From: Ruminococcus sp.
GTDB lineage: Bacteria; Bacillota; Clostridia; Oscillospirales; Ruminococcaceae
NCBI GenBank assembly: GCA_019420505.1
Contig: JAHZHC010000027.1
Location: 184,584-248,583, forward strand
DNA length: 64,000 nucleotides
Reading direction: 5' to 3'
Of this stretch, positions 17,218-26,933 are shown piece after piece (position 1 is the first letter of the stretch; every line of letters begins with the position of its first letter). Both the position numbers and the translations under genes were made by a program. Under the pieces are notes generated by a model. The model did not search any database and was not told where the DNA came from. It saw only the letters and a list, made by a program, of their open reading frames with translations.

Positions 17218-18894
17218 TTATTCAGCTTTGCCGATGACATATGACTTTTTAACTACACCTAAAGCTTTTTCACCATTTATAGCAAAGGCAATATTAATAG
17301 CGTGATCCGAGCAACGCTCGAGATCAGTTACCATATCTGTAAATATAACTCCGCCTCTTGGTTTACATTTATCACCCTTTAATCGGAGGATATGATCTTC
17401 AATATATTTATCCTTTAAATCGTCAATTTCTTCTTCCATATCTGAAATTTCATTGAGCATATTGAAGCTTTCATTATCATAAATTGTGATTGCTTCTTTA
17501 AATACCTTAAGGGTTTTTGTAGAAATATCTCTCAGCTCTTCAAAAGCCTCATCACTGAATCTAATTTTCTGATTTGATTTCATTTGAGAATATTCGGTTA
17601 TGTTTTCTGCATGATCTCCGATTCTTTCAATATTTGAAACAACTCTGAACATCATACCGACAACTTCTTCATCATGTTCATTTAGAGACTGGCCGTGAAG
17701 TCTGATAAGGCATCCTGTAATTTCATGGTTCAAATAATTAATTGTTTTTTCAACTTCCAACACATTATCAATATAATCCTTATCATCCTCAAAGAAGTCA
17801 ACAATAGAATTTTTAAGATTATTGTAAGTCAGATTTGCCATACGCATAATCTCACGCTTAGCTTGAACAATGGCAACAGAAGGACTCATCATAACTTCCG
17901 GATTTAAGTATAAAAGCTTTTCACTTGCAAGCTCTTCCTCAGGATCTTCAGGAATTATTTTCTGTACCAATTTTGTTATTAAACCAACGCATGGGAATAC
18001 GCATATTGTTGATATAAGATTGAAGAAAAGATGCATATTAGCTATTTGACGAGAAATATCATCAGGAGTTAAGCTGATTACCCATTTCTCAAAGACAGGG
18101 ACGATTAAATACAATATAATAAAGAATATTGAACCGAATATTTTTGCTAATACACCTGCTACTGCTGACTGACGGCATGTTTTGTTTCCGGAAAATGAAG
18201 CAAAAATAACTGGAGCGATAGCGCCTATATTCATGCCGATTATCATATAAATAACCTGATTAAGTTCGATTCCTGCCGCAACAGCAGATTGTCCGACGAG
18301 AACCTGCAAAATTCCGATAGAAGCAGATGAAGACTGTATAATAGATGTAAAAATAATACCAAATAAAAGACACAATGCAGGATTATTAAAGTTATTAAGA
18401 AACATTGAAAGCATTTGGGAAAGTCCTATTTTATCAGTTGCATCTTTTATAAGATAAATACCGACAAATAGCATTCCGAAGCCTAAAACAACCGCTCCGA
18501 TTTTATTGACTATACGTTTTTTGACGAAGGTATAAAGAACCATGCCGACAAACAGTATAAGCGGTGCAAAGGTTTCAAACTTAAATGCAATAATCTGTGC
18601 TGTAATAGTTGTACCGATATTTGCACCAAGCATAATATACAGCGATTGAGCAACTGTGAGCATTCCCGCATTTACAAAGCCTATAGACATAACGCTGGTT
18701 GCACCGGAGCTTTGAATAAGGGCGGTAGTACCTGCTCCGACTAAAACTGAAACTCCGCCGTTTCCCGTCATTCTTGACAAAATAGTACGCAGCTTATCGC
18801 CGGCAGCTTCTTTTAAGCTGAGCGACATATAATTGATTCCATACAAAAACAGTCCAATGCCGCCAAGCAGCAAAAATATACCCTCAAAGTTCAT
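17218..18894 (-). CDS. Na+/phosphate symporter with C-terminal PhoU-like domain
   Basis: 558 residues. Two inverted Na+/Pi cotransporter repeats carry the GAGTTALIQSSGATSVM and SIIQSSSASIGIL motifs (QSS/QSSSA) and many hydrophobic helices up to ~330. After ~370 a PhoU-like helical region follows (REIMRMANLTYNNLKNSI, ERIGDHAENI, LERCSDHAINIA), as in NptA/YjbB-type proteins. The ATG at 18894 is preceded by GGTAAGG; the frame extends upstream to 18987 but that part is leader RNA by the promoter position. Likely phosphate uptake or export coupled to Na+. Confidence 0.92.
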   Translation of the reverse strand: MNFEGIFLLLGGIGLFLYGINYMSLSLKEAAGDKLRTILSRMTGNGGVSVLVGAGTTALIQSSGATSVMSIGFVNAGMLTVAQSLYIMLGANIGTTITAQIIAFKFETFAPLILFVGMVLYTFVKKRIVNKIGAVVLGFGMLFVGIYLIKDATDKIGLSQMLSMFLNNFNNPALCLLFGIIFTSIIQSSSASIGILQVLVGQSAVAAGIELNQVIYMIIGMNIGAIAPVIFASFSGNKTCRQSAVAGVLAKIFGSIFFIILYLIVPVFEKWVISLTPDDISRQIANMHLFFNLISTICVFPCVGLITKLVQKIIPEDPEEELASEKLLYLNPEVMMSPSVAIVQAKREIMRMANLTYNNLKNSIVDFFEDDKDYIDNVLEVEKTINYLNHEITGCLIRLHGQSLNEHDEEVVGMMFRVVSNIERIGDHAENITEYSQMKSNQKIRFSDEAFEELRDISTKTLKVFKEAITIYDNESFNMLNEISDMEEEIDDLKDKYIEDHILRLKGDKCKPRGGVIFTDMVTDLERCSDHAINIAFAINGEKALGVVKKSYVIGKAE

Positions 18895-19286
18895 AAAAAG
18901 TAACCTTACCTTTCCATGTGTTATGGGTTTAATTAGTTTTGTCTTGATATCTTTTAATATAATCGGGACATTAATCCCAAATCTCACCGTTTAACATTAT
19001 AACAAAATATTCCGCAGATTTCAACACTATTTTTCTACATTCAAAAATAATTTAAATATTTGTTAAAAGTATAATAAACAGTTTGATTTTATTTGTATAT
19101 TTTTAATATAAACTAAGACATCTGTCATAAACATATTTTAATAAATAAAATATATATTAACTATATCTTTTTTTAAAATTAAGCTTGAATGAGTTGGTGA
19201 ATCTCTGGTTAAAATATGAATATAAATTTATTTTAAATGAATAATATCTGTAAATTTGCTTAGGCAAAGCAGTTCGGAGGCAGGAA
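18895..19286. other. Divergent intergenic region, symporter / nicotinamidase
   Basis: 392 bases including the symporter leader and promoter. The right half (19025-19270) is very AT-rich; I see no clear consensus promoter for the rightward NAD genes. A short hairpin TTTGC ttag GCAAA lies at 19256-19269 just before the ribosome site. Confidence 0.5.
18996..19024 (-). promoter_or_regulatory. Promoter of the Na+/Pi symporter gene
   Basis: Minus-strand TTGAAA (complement 19019-19024) and TATAAT (complement 18996-19001), spacer 17. It gives a leader of about 95 bases before the ATG at 18894. Confidence 0.75.
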
Positions 19287-19808
19287 ATGAAGCTTCTCGT
19301 GGTTGTTGATTTTCAAAAAGATTTTGTTGATGGTGCTCTTGGTTTTAAGAATGCTGTAATTCTTGATGAAAGAATTGCAGAAAAAATAAAAACATATCAT
19401 GAAAATAATGATCAGGTTATTTTCACTGTTGATACTCATCAAAGTAATTATTTGAATACATTTGAGGGTAAGCATCTTCCTGTTTCTCACTGCATAAAAA
19501 ATACAGACGGCCATAAACTATATGGCAAAGCTGCGCTTGAAGCAAAGGATGATGATCTTCGATTTGAAAAAAATACTTTTCCCTCTCTTGACCTTGCTAA
19601 TTATCTTAAAGGAAAAGTATATGAAAGCGTTGAATTAGTCGGGCTTGTTTCTCACATCTGCGTACTTTCCAATGCGGTTATGATAAAATCAGCATTACCT
19701 GAAACGGAAATTATTGTTGATTCTGATTATACGGATAGTTTTGACAAATCGCTTCAGGAAAAATGTTTTGACATAATGGAAGGACTTCAGATGACAGTAT
19801 TAAGATAG
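19287..19808 (+). CDS. pncA: Nicotinamidase-like cysteine hydrolase
   Basis: 173 residues, isochorismatase/PncA fold. Catalytic D8 (VVVDFQKDF), the lysine in EKNTF, and nucleophile C125 in VSHICVLSNAV are present. Metal-binding candidates lie in DTHQ and HLPVSHC. It should hydrolyse nicotinamide to nicotinate. It is followed after 10 bases by nicotinate phosphoribosyltransferase, which takes that product, supporting the PncA call over other family members. RBS CGGAGG precedes the ATG. Confidence 0.88.
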   Translation: MKLLVVVDFQKDFVDGALGFKNAVILDERIAEKIKTYHENNDQVIFTVDTHQSNYLNTFEGKHLPVSHCIKNTDGHKLYGKAALEAKDDDLRFEKNTFPSLDLANYLKGKVYESVELVGLVSHICVLSNAVMIKSALPETEIIVDSDYTDSFDKSLQEKCFDIMEGLQMTVLR

Positions 19809-19818
19809 GAGAGGTTTT

Positions 19819-21264
19819 GTGAATAATGTTAACTATGCGATGCTGTGCGATTTCTATGAATTAACCATGGGTAATGGTTATTTCAATAGCGGATTAATCA
19901 ATAAAATATCATATTTTGATTTGTTTTTCCGCCGGATCCCTGATGGGGGAGGTTTTGCTATTGCCTGCGGTTTGGAGCAGGTCATTGATTATATTAATGA
20001 TCTTCATTTTTCTGATGAGGATATAAAATTTCTTCGGGATAAAAAAATGTTTTCTGAAGATTTTTTAAAATATCTGAAAACCTTCAAATTTACCGGTGAT
20101 ATATTTGCTGTGCCAGAAGGAACGGTTGTTTTTCCTAATGAGCCTATCATAACTGTGCGTGCTCCTGCAATCGAAGCACAACTGATCGAAACCTTTCTGT
20201 TGCTGACAATTAATCATCAAACGCTGATAGCAACAAAAGCAAACAGAATTGTCAGAGCTGCTGATGGAAAAATGGTGTCGGAGTTCGGTTCAAGGCGTGC
20301 TCATGGCGCTGACGCAGCAATTTATGGCGCAAGAGCAGCAGGTATCGGCGGATGCTCAGCTACTGCCTGTACAGTTACTGATCAGATATTCGGTTTTCCT
20401 GCAACCGGAACGATGGCGCATTCGTGGATACAAATGTTTGATGATGAATACACGGCTTTTAAAACCTATTGTGAATGTTATCCCGATTCAGTAACTCTTC
20501 TTGTTGATACTTATAATGTTTTGAAAAGCGGAGTACCCAATGCAATAAAAGCCTTTGATAATATATTAAAACCTATCGGAGCAAGACCGAAAGGAATAAG
20601 GATTGATTCGGGAGATATAACTTATCTGTCAAAAAAGGCGAGAAAAATGCTGGATGATGCGGGGTATAAAGATTGCAAAATTGTTGCTACAAATTCACTG
20701 GATGAATATATTATCAGAGATATGATTTTTCAGGGAGCTGAAGTTGACATATTCGGTGTAGGAGAAAGATTGATAACTGCAAAATCTCATCCGGTTTTCG
20801 GAGGTGTATATAAGCTGTCCGCAGTTGAGGACAGTGAAGGCCATATAATCCCCAAAATAAAAGTTTCTGAAAATGTTGCAAAAATTACAGTTCCCCATTT
20901 TAAAAAATTATACCGCCTTTACGACAGAGATAACAATAAGGCTATTGCTGATCAGCTGTGCGTCCATGATGAGGTTATAGATGATACGAAAGATTTAATT
21001 CTTTTTGATCCTGCATTTACATGGAGAAAAAAAAAAATTTCTAACTTTTATGCCGTCGAGCTGTTAAAGCCAATCTTTAAAAACGGAAAGTGCATTTATA
21101 ATAAACCGTCTTATCAGGAAATATGCCGAAATGCAAAAGAACAGGTTGATACGCTTTGGGATGAGATAAAAAGATTTGAAAATCCGCATTCATACTATGT
21201 CGATTTATCAAAAAAGCTCTGGTCGGTAAAAAATGCCCTTTTAGCAGCTAATTCTGCCGAATAA
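19819..21264 (+). CDS. pncB: Nicotinate phosphoribosyltransferase
   Basis: 481 residues. Converts nicotinate and PRPP to nicotinate mononucleotide in NAD salvage. N-terminus LCDFYELTMGNGYF, EFGSRRAHGADAA, IRIDSGDITYLSKKAR and NSLDEY motifs are typical of the family. Starts at GTG with GGAGAGG 8 bases upstream. Forms a two-gene salvage unit with the nicotinamidase. Confidence 0.95.
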   Translation: MNNVNYAMLCDFYELTMGNGYFNSGLINKISYFDLFFRRIPDGGGFAIACGLEQVIDYINDLHFSDEDIKFLRDKKMFSEDFLKYLKTFKFTGDIFAVPEGTVVFPNEPIITVRAPAIEAQLIETFLLLTINHQTLIATKANRIVRAADGKMVSEFGSRRAHGADAAIYGARAAGIGGCSATACTVTDQIFGFPATGTMAHSWIQMFDDEYTAFKTYCECYPDSVTLLVDTYNVLKSGVPNAIKAFDNILKPIGARPKGIRIDSGDITYLSKKARKMLDDAGYKDCKIVATNSLDEYIIRDMIFQGAEVDIFGVGERLITAKSHPVFGGVYKLSAVEDSEGHIIPKIKVSENVAKITVPHFKKLYRLYDRDNNKAIADQLCVHDEVIDDTKDLILFDPAFTWRKKKISNFYAVELLKPIFKNGKCIYNKPSYQEICRNAKEQVDTLWDEIKRFENPHSYYVDLSKKLWSVKNALLAANSAE

Positions 21265-21295
21265 TTATGTAATAAGAAAAATATTAAAAAAGATG

Positions 21296-21324
21296 TTGAC
21301 AAAATTAACTTATTGTGATATAAT
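21296..21324 (+). promoter_or_regulatory. Promoter of rpmE
   Basis: TTGACA (21296-21301) and TATAAT (21319-21324), spacer 17; about 100 bases of leader before rpmE. Confidence 0.85.
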
Positions 21325-21429
21325 GTTTTAGTCAATGACAAATGATTACTGCATAGAACTACTGTCTAAACTGAAATGATGGGCTTCTATGAGTTCATAA
21401 AATTTTTGGTTTGGAAAGGAGGATATATA

Positions 21430-21630
21430 ATGAGAGAGGGAATTCATCCACAGTATGAGGAAACAACAATCACATGCGCTTGCGGAAATGTGATTAAAAC
21501 TCGTTCTACTAAAAAGGATATCAAGGTTGAAATTTGTTCAAAGTGCCATCCGTTCTTCACAGGCAAACAGAAGCTTGTTGATACCGGCGGACGTGTTGAC
21601 AGATTTAAGAAGAGATTTAATCTCGACTAA
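21430..21630 (+). CDS. rpmE: 50S ribosomal protein L31, zinc-binding form
   Basis: 66 residues. REGIHPQYEETTITCACGNV and VEICSKCHPFFTGKQ give the four-cysteine zinc ribbon (CxC and CxxC) of the C+ form. The ATG at 21430 follows AAAGGAGG; an in-frame ATG at 21376 has no such site. Confidence 0.96.
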   Translation: MREGIHPQYEETTITCACGNVIKTRSTKKDIKVEICSKCHPFFTGKQKLVDTGGRVDRFKKRFNLD

Positions 21631-21655
21631 TGATGTTACTGAAATTTCAAATAAA

Positions 21656-21694
21656 CCCGGCTCTTTGTCTTTTGGCAGAGAGCCTGTTTTTTTC
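21656..21694 (+). terminator. rpmE terminator overlapping the yigZ ribosome site
   Basis: Stem around GGCTCT / AGAGCC with a loop rich in T, then TGTTTTTTT; the T-run ends 1 base before the GGAGGA of yigZ. Confidence 0.7.
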
Positions 21695-21707
21695 GGAGGA
21701 ATATTTT

Positions 21708-22328
21708 TTGGAATATAAAACCATATATGAACCTGCAAAGGATAGTTTTATTGAAAAAAAATCCGAGTTTATCGGACATATTGCACCGGTTAAAACTAAC
21801 GAGCAGGCTGTGGAATTTATAAATTCAATAAAAGCACAGCACCGTAAGGCAAGACATAATGTTTATGCCTATATTCTTCGTGACGGAAATATCTCAAGAT
21901 ATTCAGATGACGGAGAACCTCAGGGAACAGGGGGAGTACCCGTTTTGGATGTTCTTCAAAAGGAAGGACTGACTGATGTCTGCGTCGTGATAACACGATA
22001 TTTCGGAGGAATATTGCTGGGCGGCGGAGGTTTGGTAAGAGCCTATTCTCATGGCTGTAAGCTTGCAGTAAATGCCTCAAGAATAATGATTATGCGTGAA
22101 TGTTCTGAAATAAGAATTAAATGTGATTATTCTTTTTACGGAAAACTGATGTATGCTGTCCCGGAGTTTGATGTTAGAATTAAATCTGAAAATTTTGCGG
22201 ATGATGTATCTGTAGTTATGCTTGTTAAGTCTGAACTTGCACAGGCATTAAAGGAAAAGCTTACAGATCTTTCAAACGGCAAAGTGTTTATTGATGAAAC
22301 GACTAATCTTTGGGCTGATTTTGCTTGA
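21708..22328 (+). CDS. yigZ: YigZ/IMPACT family protein
   Basis: 206 residues. The family-typical N-terminus EYKTIYEPAKDSFIEKKSEF indicates a TTG start at 21708 with GGAGGA 7 bases upstream; an ATG at 21630 would add residues derived from the rpmE terminator. Conserved UPF0029 motifs are RHNVYAY, SDDGEPQGTGG and TRYFGGILLGGGGLVRAY. Role uncertain; human IMPACT relatives regulate translation. The gene lies inside or just past the rpmE terminator, so readthrough may set its expression. Confidence 0.9.
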   Translation: MEYKTIYEPAKDSFIEKKSEFIGHIAPVKTNEQAVEFINSIKAQHRKARHNVYAYILRDGNISRYSDDGEPQGTGGVPVLDVLQKEGLTDVCVVITRYFGGILLGGGGLVRAYSHGCKLAVNASRIMIMRECSEIRIKCDYSFYGKLMYAVPEFDVRIKSENFADDVSVVMLVKSELAQALKEKLTDLSNGKVFIDETTNLWADFA

Positions 22329-22364
22329 AAATTTGTGCATATATACAAAAATATAAAAAATCGT

Positions 22365-22396
22365 ATCCGCAATAAAGGTGTTTTATTGCGGATTTT
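22365..22396 (+). terminator. Terminator after yigZ
   Basis: ATCCGCAATAAA ggtgt TTTATTGCGGAT followed by TTTG, with complementary A's on the other side. Confidence 0.75.
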
Positions 22397-22446
22397 GTAT
22401 AATATATTAGTAGACAATATTTATGTGACGAGGAAGGGTGATTAAT

Positions 22447-23442
22447 GTGCTGCCCAGAGAATATGTAGAAATGCTGGAGGAACATAGTTTGTGTGAATAC
22501 GCTTGTCTGTCTAAAAATACACGAGGAAGAAAAATTCCTATGGAAAAATGTGACCTCAGAACCGAGTTTCAAAGAGACAGAGATAAAATTATTCATTGCA
22601 ATTCATTCCGCAGATTGAAGCATAAAACTCAGGTCTTTCTCAGCCCGACAGGAGATCATTACAGAACTCGTCTGACGCATACTCTTGAGGTTGCTCAGAT
22701 AGCAAGAACTATTTCAAGAGCGTTGAGATTAAATGAAGATTTGACTGAAGCAATAGCCTTGGCTCATGATCTTGGTCATACTCCTTTCGGACATGCTGGC
22801 GAACGTGCTCTGGACTGTTTTTCCCCATATGGCTTTCATCATTATGAACAGGGATTAAGAGTAGTTGATTACATAGAAAATGAGGGCAGGGGACTGAATC
22901 TTACTGAAGAGGTCAGAGACGGAATTTTAAAGCATACAAATCAGATCGCAGATACCCGTGAAGGATATGTGGTGAGATATGCCGATGTAATTGCTTATAT
23001 AAATCACGATATTGATGATTCAATAAGAGGCGGAATAATTTGTGAAGAGGAGCTGCCCAAAGAAATAACTGATGTTTTGGGGCATTCAAAGTCCGAAAGA
23101 ATTACAACACTTGTGCGGTCTATTGTAGATAACGGTGCTAAGGATATAAGAATGTCAGCTGAAGTTGACAAAGCATATAAGGCATTGCATGCTTATATGT
23201 TTGAAAGCGTATATAGAAATCCAGCTTGTAAATCTGAAGAAGTCAAGGCACAGGACATGCTTAAAAAGCTTTATGATTATTATTGCCATAACATCGAGAA
23301 AATGCCCAAGCTTTATCGGAGGCTTTCAGACAGATTCGGAAAAGAACAGGCTGTGTGCGATTATATAGCAGGTATGACGGACAGTTATGCAGTTGACGTA
23401 TTTTCACAGCTGTTTATACCGGCTTCCTGGAAAATCAGATAA
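22447..23442 (+). CDS. dgt: dGTP triphosphohydrolase-like HD protein
   Basis: 331 residues. HD-domain nucleotidase: NSFRRLKHKTQVF, the histidine of RLTHTLEVAQIAR, and the core LAHDLGHTPFGHAGERAL give the metal site of Dgt enzymes, which cleave dGTP to deoxyguanosine and triphosphate. The short form is common in Gram-positive bacteria. GTG at 22447 was preferred to a GTG at 22438, which is too near the site GAGGAAGG. Directly upstream of dnaG. Confidence 0.9.
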   Translation: MLPREYVEMLEEHSLCEYACLSKNTRGRKIPMEKCDLRTEFQRDRDKIIHCNSFRRLKHKTQVFLSPTGDHYRTRLTHTLEVAQIARTISRALRLNEDLTEAIALAHDLGHTPFGHAGERALDCFSPYGFHHYEQGLRVVDYIENEGRGLNLTEEVRDGILKHTNQIADTREGYVVRYADVIAYINHDIDDSIRGGIICEEELPKEITDVLGHSKSERITTLVRSIVDNGAKDIRMSAEVDKAYKALHAYMFESVYRNPACKSEEVKAQDMLKKLYDYYCHNIEKMPKLYRRLSDRFGKEQAVCDYIAGMTDSYAVDVFSQLFIPASWKIR

Positions 23443-23544
23443 AAGATTATTATAAGCTGTGACTGATGTACTTATTTGGTTTATAGTGAATAAAGCTTTG
23501 GTTATAATAAGAGATATGTTTTTATGGAAAGGAAGGTGATAAAT

Positions 23545-25317
23545 ATGCCATTGCCTGCTGAATTTATAGAACAGCTGAAAGCAGCGAATCCTATTGCTGA
23601 AGTAATGGGGAGCTATGTAACTCTGAAGCGTACAGGCCGTGACTATGTTTGCCTTTGTCCGTTTCATAATGAGAAAACGCCATCATGCCATGTCCACCCT
23701 GATAAAGAATTTTTTCATTGCTTCGGATGCGGTGCCGGCGGGGATGTCATTACTTTTATAATGAAGTATAGCAATCTTGATTATTGGGAGGCTGTAAAAC
23801 TTCTTGCCGATAGAGGCGGAGTAGATTTGCCGCAGGATACTTATTTTAAAAGCGGAGGAACCGATAAGCGTAAGCGGCTTTATGAGATGAATAAAACCGC
23901 CGCAAGATTTTTCTTTGAACGGCTTAAAAGCGATGAGGGAAGAGCCTGTCGGGAATATCTTTTTAAAACAAGACGTCTAAAAGCGGAAACTGTTCAGAAA
24001 TACGGAATGGGATTTGCCCCGAATAGCTGGTCGGCGCTTAAAAGATATATGATGGGCGAGGGTTATTCGGAACAGGAGCTTATTGACGCCAGTCTTATTT
24101 CCCGTTCACAGAAGAATACCAGAAATACATATGATTTTTTTGTTAACCGGGCAATGTTTCCTTTTATAGATCTTAGAGGAAATATAGTTGGCTTCGGCGG
24201 ACGTGCATTAAGCAGCGATGATAAACGTAAATATCTTAATACAAAAGATACTGATGTTTATCATAAAAACAGATTTTTATTTTCAATGAATTTTGCAAAA
24301 AACTCAGCAGCGAAAAATGGAAAAATTCTTCTCTGTGAAGGCAATCTTGATGTTATATCACTAAATCAGGCTGGCTTTGAAAATGCAGTGGCTTCCTGCG
24401 GAACAGCTTTGACTCCCGAACAGGTAAAGCTGATTTCCAATTATGCTGATGAGGTTATTATTTGTTATGATTCTGATGAAGCAGGACAGAAAGCAACTAA
24501 AAAAGCAATAAGTATCCTCAGTGAAGCAGGGCTTAAAATCACAGTAATCAAAATGACCGGTGCAAAAGATCCTGATGAATATATTAATAAATTCGGAGAA
24601 GTTAAGTTTAAGCATCTGCTTGATAATGCGGATGGAGCAGTAAATTTTGAACTTAATAAATGCCGTGACGGATTGGACCTTGATACTGATTTAGGTAAGA
24701 TTGATTATATGAAGCGGGTTTATAAGGTCCTGGCACAAATTATATCTCCTGTTGAGAGAGATGTGTATATTTCAAAAATTGCAAATGAACAGGGGCTGAG
24801 CAAAACGGCAATTTCCGAGGAAATAAATTCAATCATACGGAAAAACCGATATGCCCAAAGAAAACGTGATGACAGAGAGCTTGTAAATTATGCTTCACGA
24901 CGGCGTGACAATTTTAATCCGGAGGCATCATTGCATTACAAGGAATCTTTAGCAGAATGCGGAATAATATATTATCTCTATAATCATCCTGATTTTTGTG
25001 ATGAAGCTTTAAAACTGCTTCCCCCTGAAAAATTTGTAACTTCTTTTAATAGAAGAATTTATGAAAATCTTCTGGATAAGATAAAAAACAACGAAGATCA
25101 TTCAATTACTTCATTTAACGGTGAATTTTCCCCCGATGAAGTGGGTAAAATAACGTCTATACTTGAAAAGTATGATAATATGGGAATTGACAAACAAGTG
25201 GTGTTCGATTACATAAATCTGCTGAGTAATTATGCGGAAAAAGACAGTTTAAAAAATGATATGACAGATGACGATTTTCTGAAACTCAGAGAACGTCTGA
25301 AATCTAAAAAATCATAA
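23545..25317 (+). CDS. dnaG: DNA primase
   Basis: 590 residues. CHC2 zinc finger (C38, H41, C59, C62), the catalytic core with VGFGGRAL, the Toprim motif LCEGNLDVIS with ICYDSDEAGQ, and the C-terminal DnaB-interacting region. The ATG at 23545 follows AAGGAAGGTGAT; an ATG at 23524 lies before that site. Forms the conserved dnaG-rpoD pair. Confidence 0.96.
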   Translation: MPLPAEFIEQLKAANPIAEVMGSYVTLKRTGRDYVCLCPFHNEKTPSCHVHPDKEFFHCFGCGAGGDVITFIMKYSNLDYWEAVKLLADRGGVDLPQDTYFKSGGTDKRKRLYEMNKTAARFFFERLKSDEGRACREYLFKTRRLKAETVQKYGMGFAPNSWSALKRYMMGEGYSEQELIDASLISRSQKNTRNTYDFFVNRAMFPFIDLRGNIVGFGGRALSSDDKRKYLNTKDTDVYHKNRFLFSMNFAKNSAAKNGKILLCEGNLDVISLNQAGFENAVASCGTALTPEQVKLISNYADEVIICYDSDEAGQKATKKAISILSEAGLKITVIKMTGAKDPDEYINKFGEVKFKHLLDNADGAVNFELNKCRDGLDLDTDLGKIDYMKRVYKVLAQIISPVERDVYISKIANEQGLSKTAISEEINSIIRKNRYAQRKRDDRELVNYASRRRDNFNPEASLHYKESLAECGIIYYLYNHPDFCDEALKLLPPEKFVTSFNRRIYENLLDKIKNNEDHSITSFNGEFSPDEVGKITSILEKYDNMGIDKQVVFDYINLLSNYAEKDSLKNDMTDDDFLKLRERLKSKKS

Positions 25318-25372
25318 ATAATTGATGGAATCTGTATTATTGCAGAATGTTATGAAAGGAATGGAATAGTAT

Positions 25373-26476
25373 ATGACAGATAAGAAAAACAATATAATTG
25401 ACGGTTTGCTGGAACAGGGAAAGGCTACAGGAAAGCTTACTACAAAAGAAATTACTGACGCTTTAGAAAAACTTGACTTTGATGTTGAACATATGGATGC
25501 ATTTTATGACAGCTGTTCAGCGCTTAATATCGAAATAATTGATGATATTGTGCCTGATGATAATATTATGCTTGTAAACCCTGAAGAGGATATTACCCCG
25601 GATTCGGTCGATATCAGCATTTCAACTGACGGAATAGCAATTGACGACCCTGTAAAGATTTATCTGAAAGAAATCGGAAGAGTTCCGCTTCTTACATCTG
25701 AAGAGGAAATTCAGCTTGCAGAAAAAATGGCAGGAAATAATGAAAAAGAAGCGTCAAATGCAAGAAAGCGCCTTGCTGAGGCTAATTTGCGTCTTGTTGT
25801 TTCTATAGCAAAAAGATATGTCGGAAGAGGAATGAGTTTTCTTGATTTAATTCAGGAAGGTAATATGGGACTAATTAAAGCTGTTGAAAAGTTTGATTAT
25901 ACAAAAGGCTTTAAGTTTTCAACTTATGCTACATGGTGGATCCGTCAGGCTATAACAAGAGCTATTGCAGATCAGGCAAGGACAATTCGTATTCCTGTTC
26001 ATATGGTTGAAACAATAACAAAGGTTAAAAAGGCTTCAAGCCAGCTTTTGCATGAAAACGGACGTGATCCCTCTCCTGAGGATATCGCTGAAAGACTTGA
26101 TATGTCAGTTGAAAGAGTAAGGGAAATTATGAGAATCGCTCAGGACCCTGTTTCGCTTGAAACGCCGATAGGAGAAGAGGAGGATTCTCATCTCGGAGAT
26201 TTTATACCTGACGAGGATGCACCGGCACCGGCAGAAGCAGCTTCTCTTGTTTTGCTTAAGGAGCAAATCAATCAGGTGCTTTCAACATTGACAGATCGTG
26301 AAGAAAAAGTTCTGAGACTTAGATTCGGACTTGAGGATGGCCGTTCAAGAACTCTTGAGGAAGTGGGACAGCAGTTCAACGTTACCCGTGAAAGAATTCG
26401 TCAGATCGAAGCAAAGGCTTTGAGAAAGCTGCGTCATCCAAACAGAAGCAACAAAGTCCGGGATTATTTGGATTAA
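25373..26476 (+). CDS. rpoD: Primary sigma factor SigA/RpoD
   Basis: 367 residues. Region 1.2 (DDPVKIYLKEIGRVPLLT), region 2 with RYVGRGMSFLDLIQEGN and the -10 reading helix KFSTYATWWIRQAITRAI, region 3 and region 4 (LRFGLEDGRSRTLEEVG, VTRERIRQIEAKALRKLRHP) are all present. It reads the TTGACA-17-TATAAT promoters seen throughout the window. Follows dnaG by 55 bases. Confidence 0.97.
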   Translation: MTDKKNNIIDGLLEQGKATGKLTTKEITDALEKLDFDVEHMDAFYDSCSALNIEIIDDIVPDDNIMLVNPEEDITPDSVDISISTDGIAIDDPVKIYLKEIGRVPLLTSEEEIQLAEKMAGNNEKEASNARKRLAEANLRLVVSIAKRYVGRGMSFLDLIQEGNMGLIKAVEKFDYTKGFKFSTYATWWIRQAITRAIADQARTIRIPVHMVETITKVKKASSQLLHENGRDPSPEDIAERLDMSVERVREIMRIAQDPVSLETPIGEEEDSHLGDFIPDEDAPAPAEAASLVLLKEQINQVLSTLTDREEKVLRLRFGLEDGRSRTLEEVGQQFNVTRERIRQIEAKALRKLRHPNRSNKVRDYLD

Positions 26477-26492
26477 TACGGAGGATTAACGT

Positions 26493-26933
26493 ATGTTTAT
26501 AACTCTTGAAACAGATTATGCTGTCAGAATCGTTTCAAATTTGTGCAAGGACGGCGGCCGTGTGGAAGCTAAAACGCTTGCTGAGCGTTCATCTGTTACA
26601 TTGAGATTTGCATTGAAAATATTAAGAAATCTCGTTAATTCAGGAATTGTAAAATCATTTAAAGGTTCAAAAGGCGGATATATGATTAATCTTGATCCGA
26701 AAGATATTACCTTGAGAATGGTTGTTGAGGCAATTGAGGGTACATATTGTTTTTCACGCTGTCTTGCTCCTGATGGTGAATGTAACAGAGGCGCAATGGG
26801 AATTTGCTGTTATAGAAAGGCTTTTGCGGATATTACAGAAACAGTTAGAAAAAAGCTTGATAGCTATAATTTTGCAGATTTGATTGAAGAATCTGATTGT
26901 AAGGATATTAAAGATGAGGCTATTTCGCAGTAA
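26493..26933 (+). CDS. Rrf2-family transcriptional regulator
   Basis: 146 residues. Winged helix-turn-helix of the Rrf2 type (TDYAVRIVSNL, SVTLRFALKILRNLVNSGIV, GSKGGYMI). Cys86, Cys90, Cys97, Cys105 and Cys106 cluster at the position where IscR and NsrR bind an iron-sulfur cluster, so redox or nitrosative sensing is likely. It starts 16 bases after rpoD and its end overlaps the next gene by 20 bases. No isc or nitrosative genes are adjacent, so the regulon is not evident. Confidence 0.9.
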   Translation: MFITLETDYAVRIVSNLCKDGGRVEAKTLAERSSVTLRFALKILRNLVNSGIVKSFKGSKGGYMINLDPKDITLRMVVEAIEGTYCFSRCLAPDGECNRGAMGICCYRKAFADITETVRKKLDSYNFADLIEESDCKDIKDEAISQ

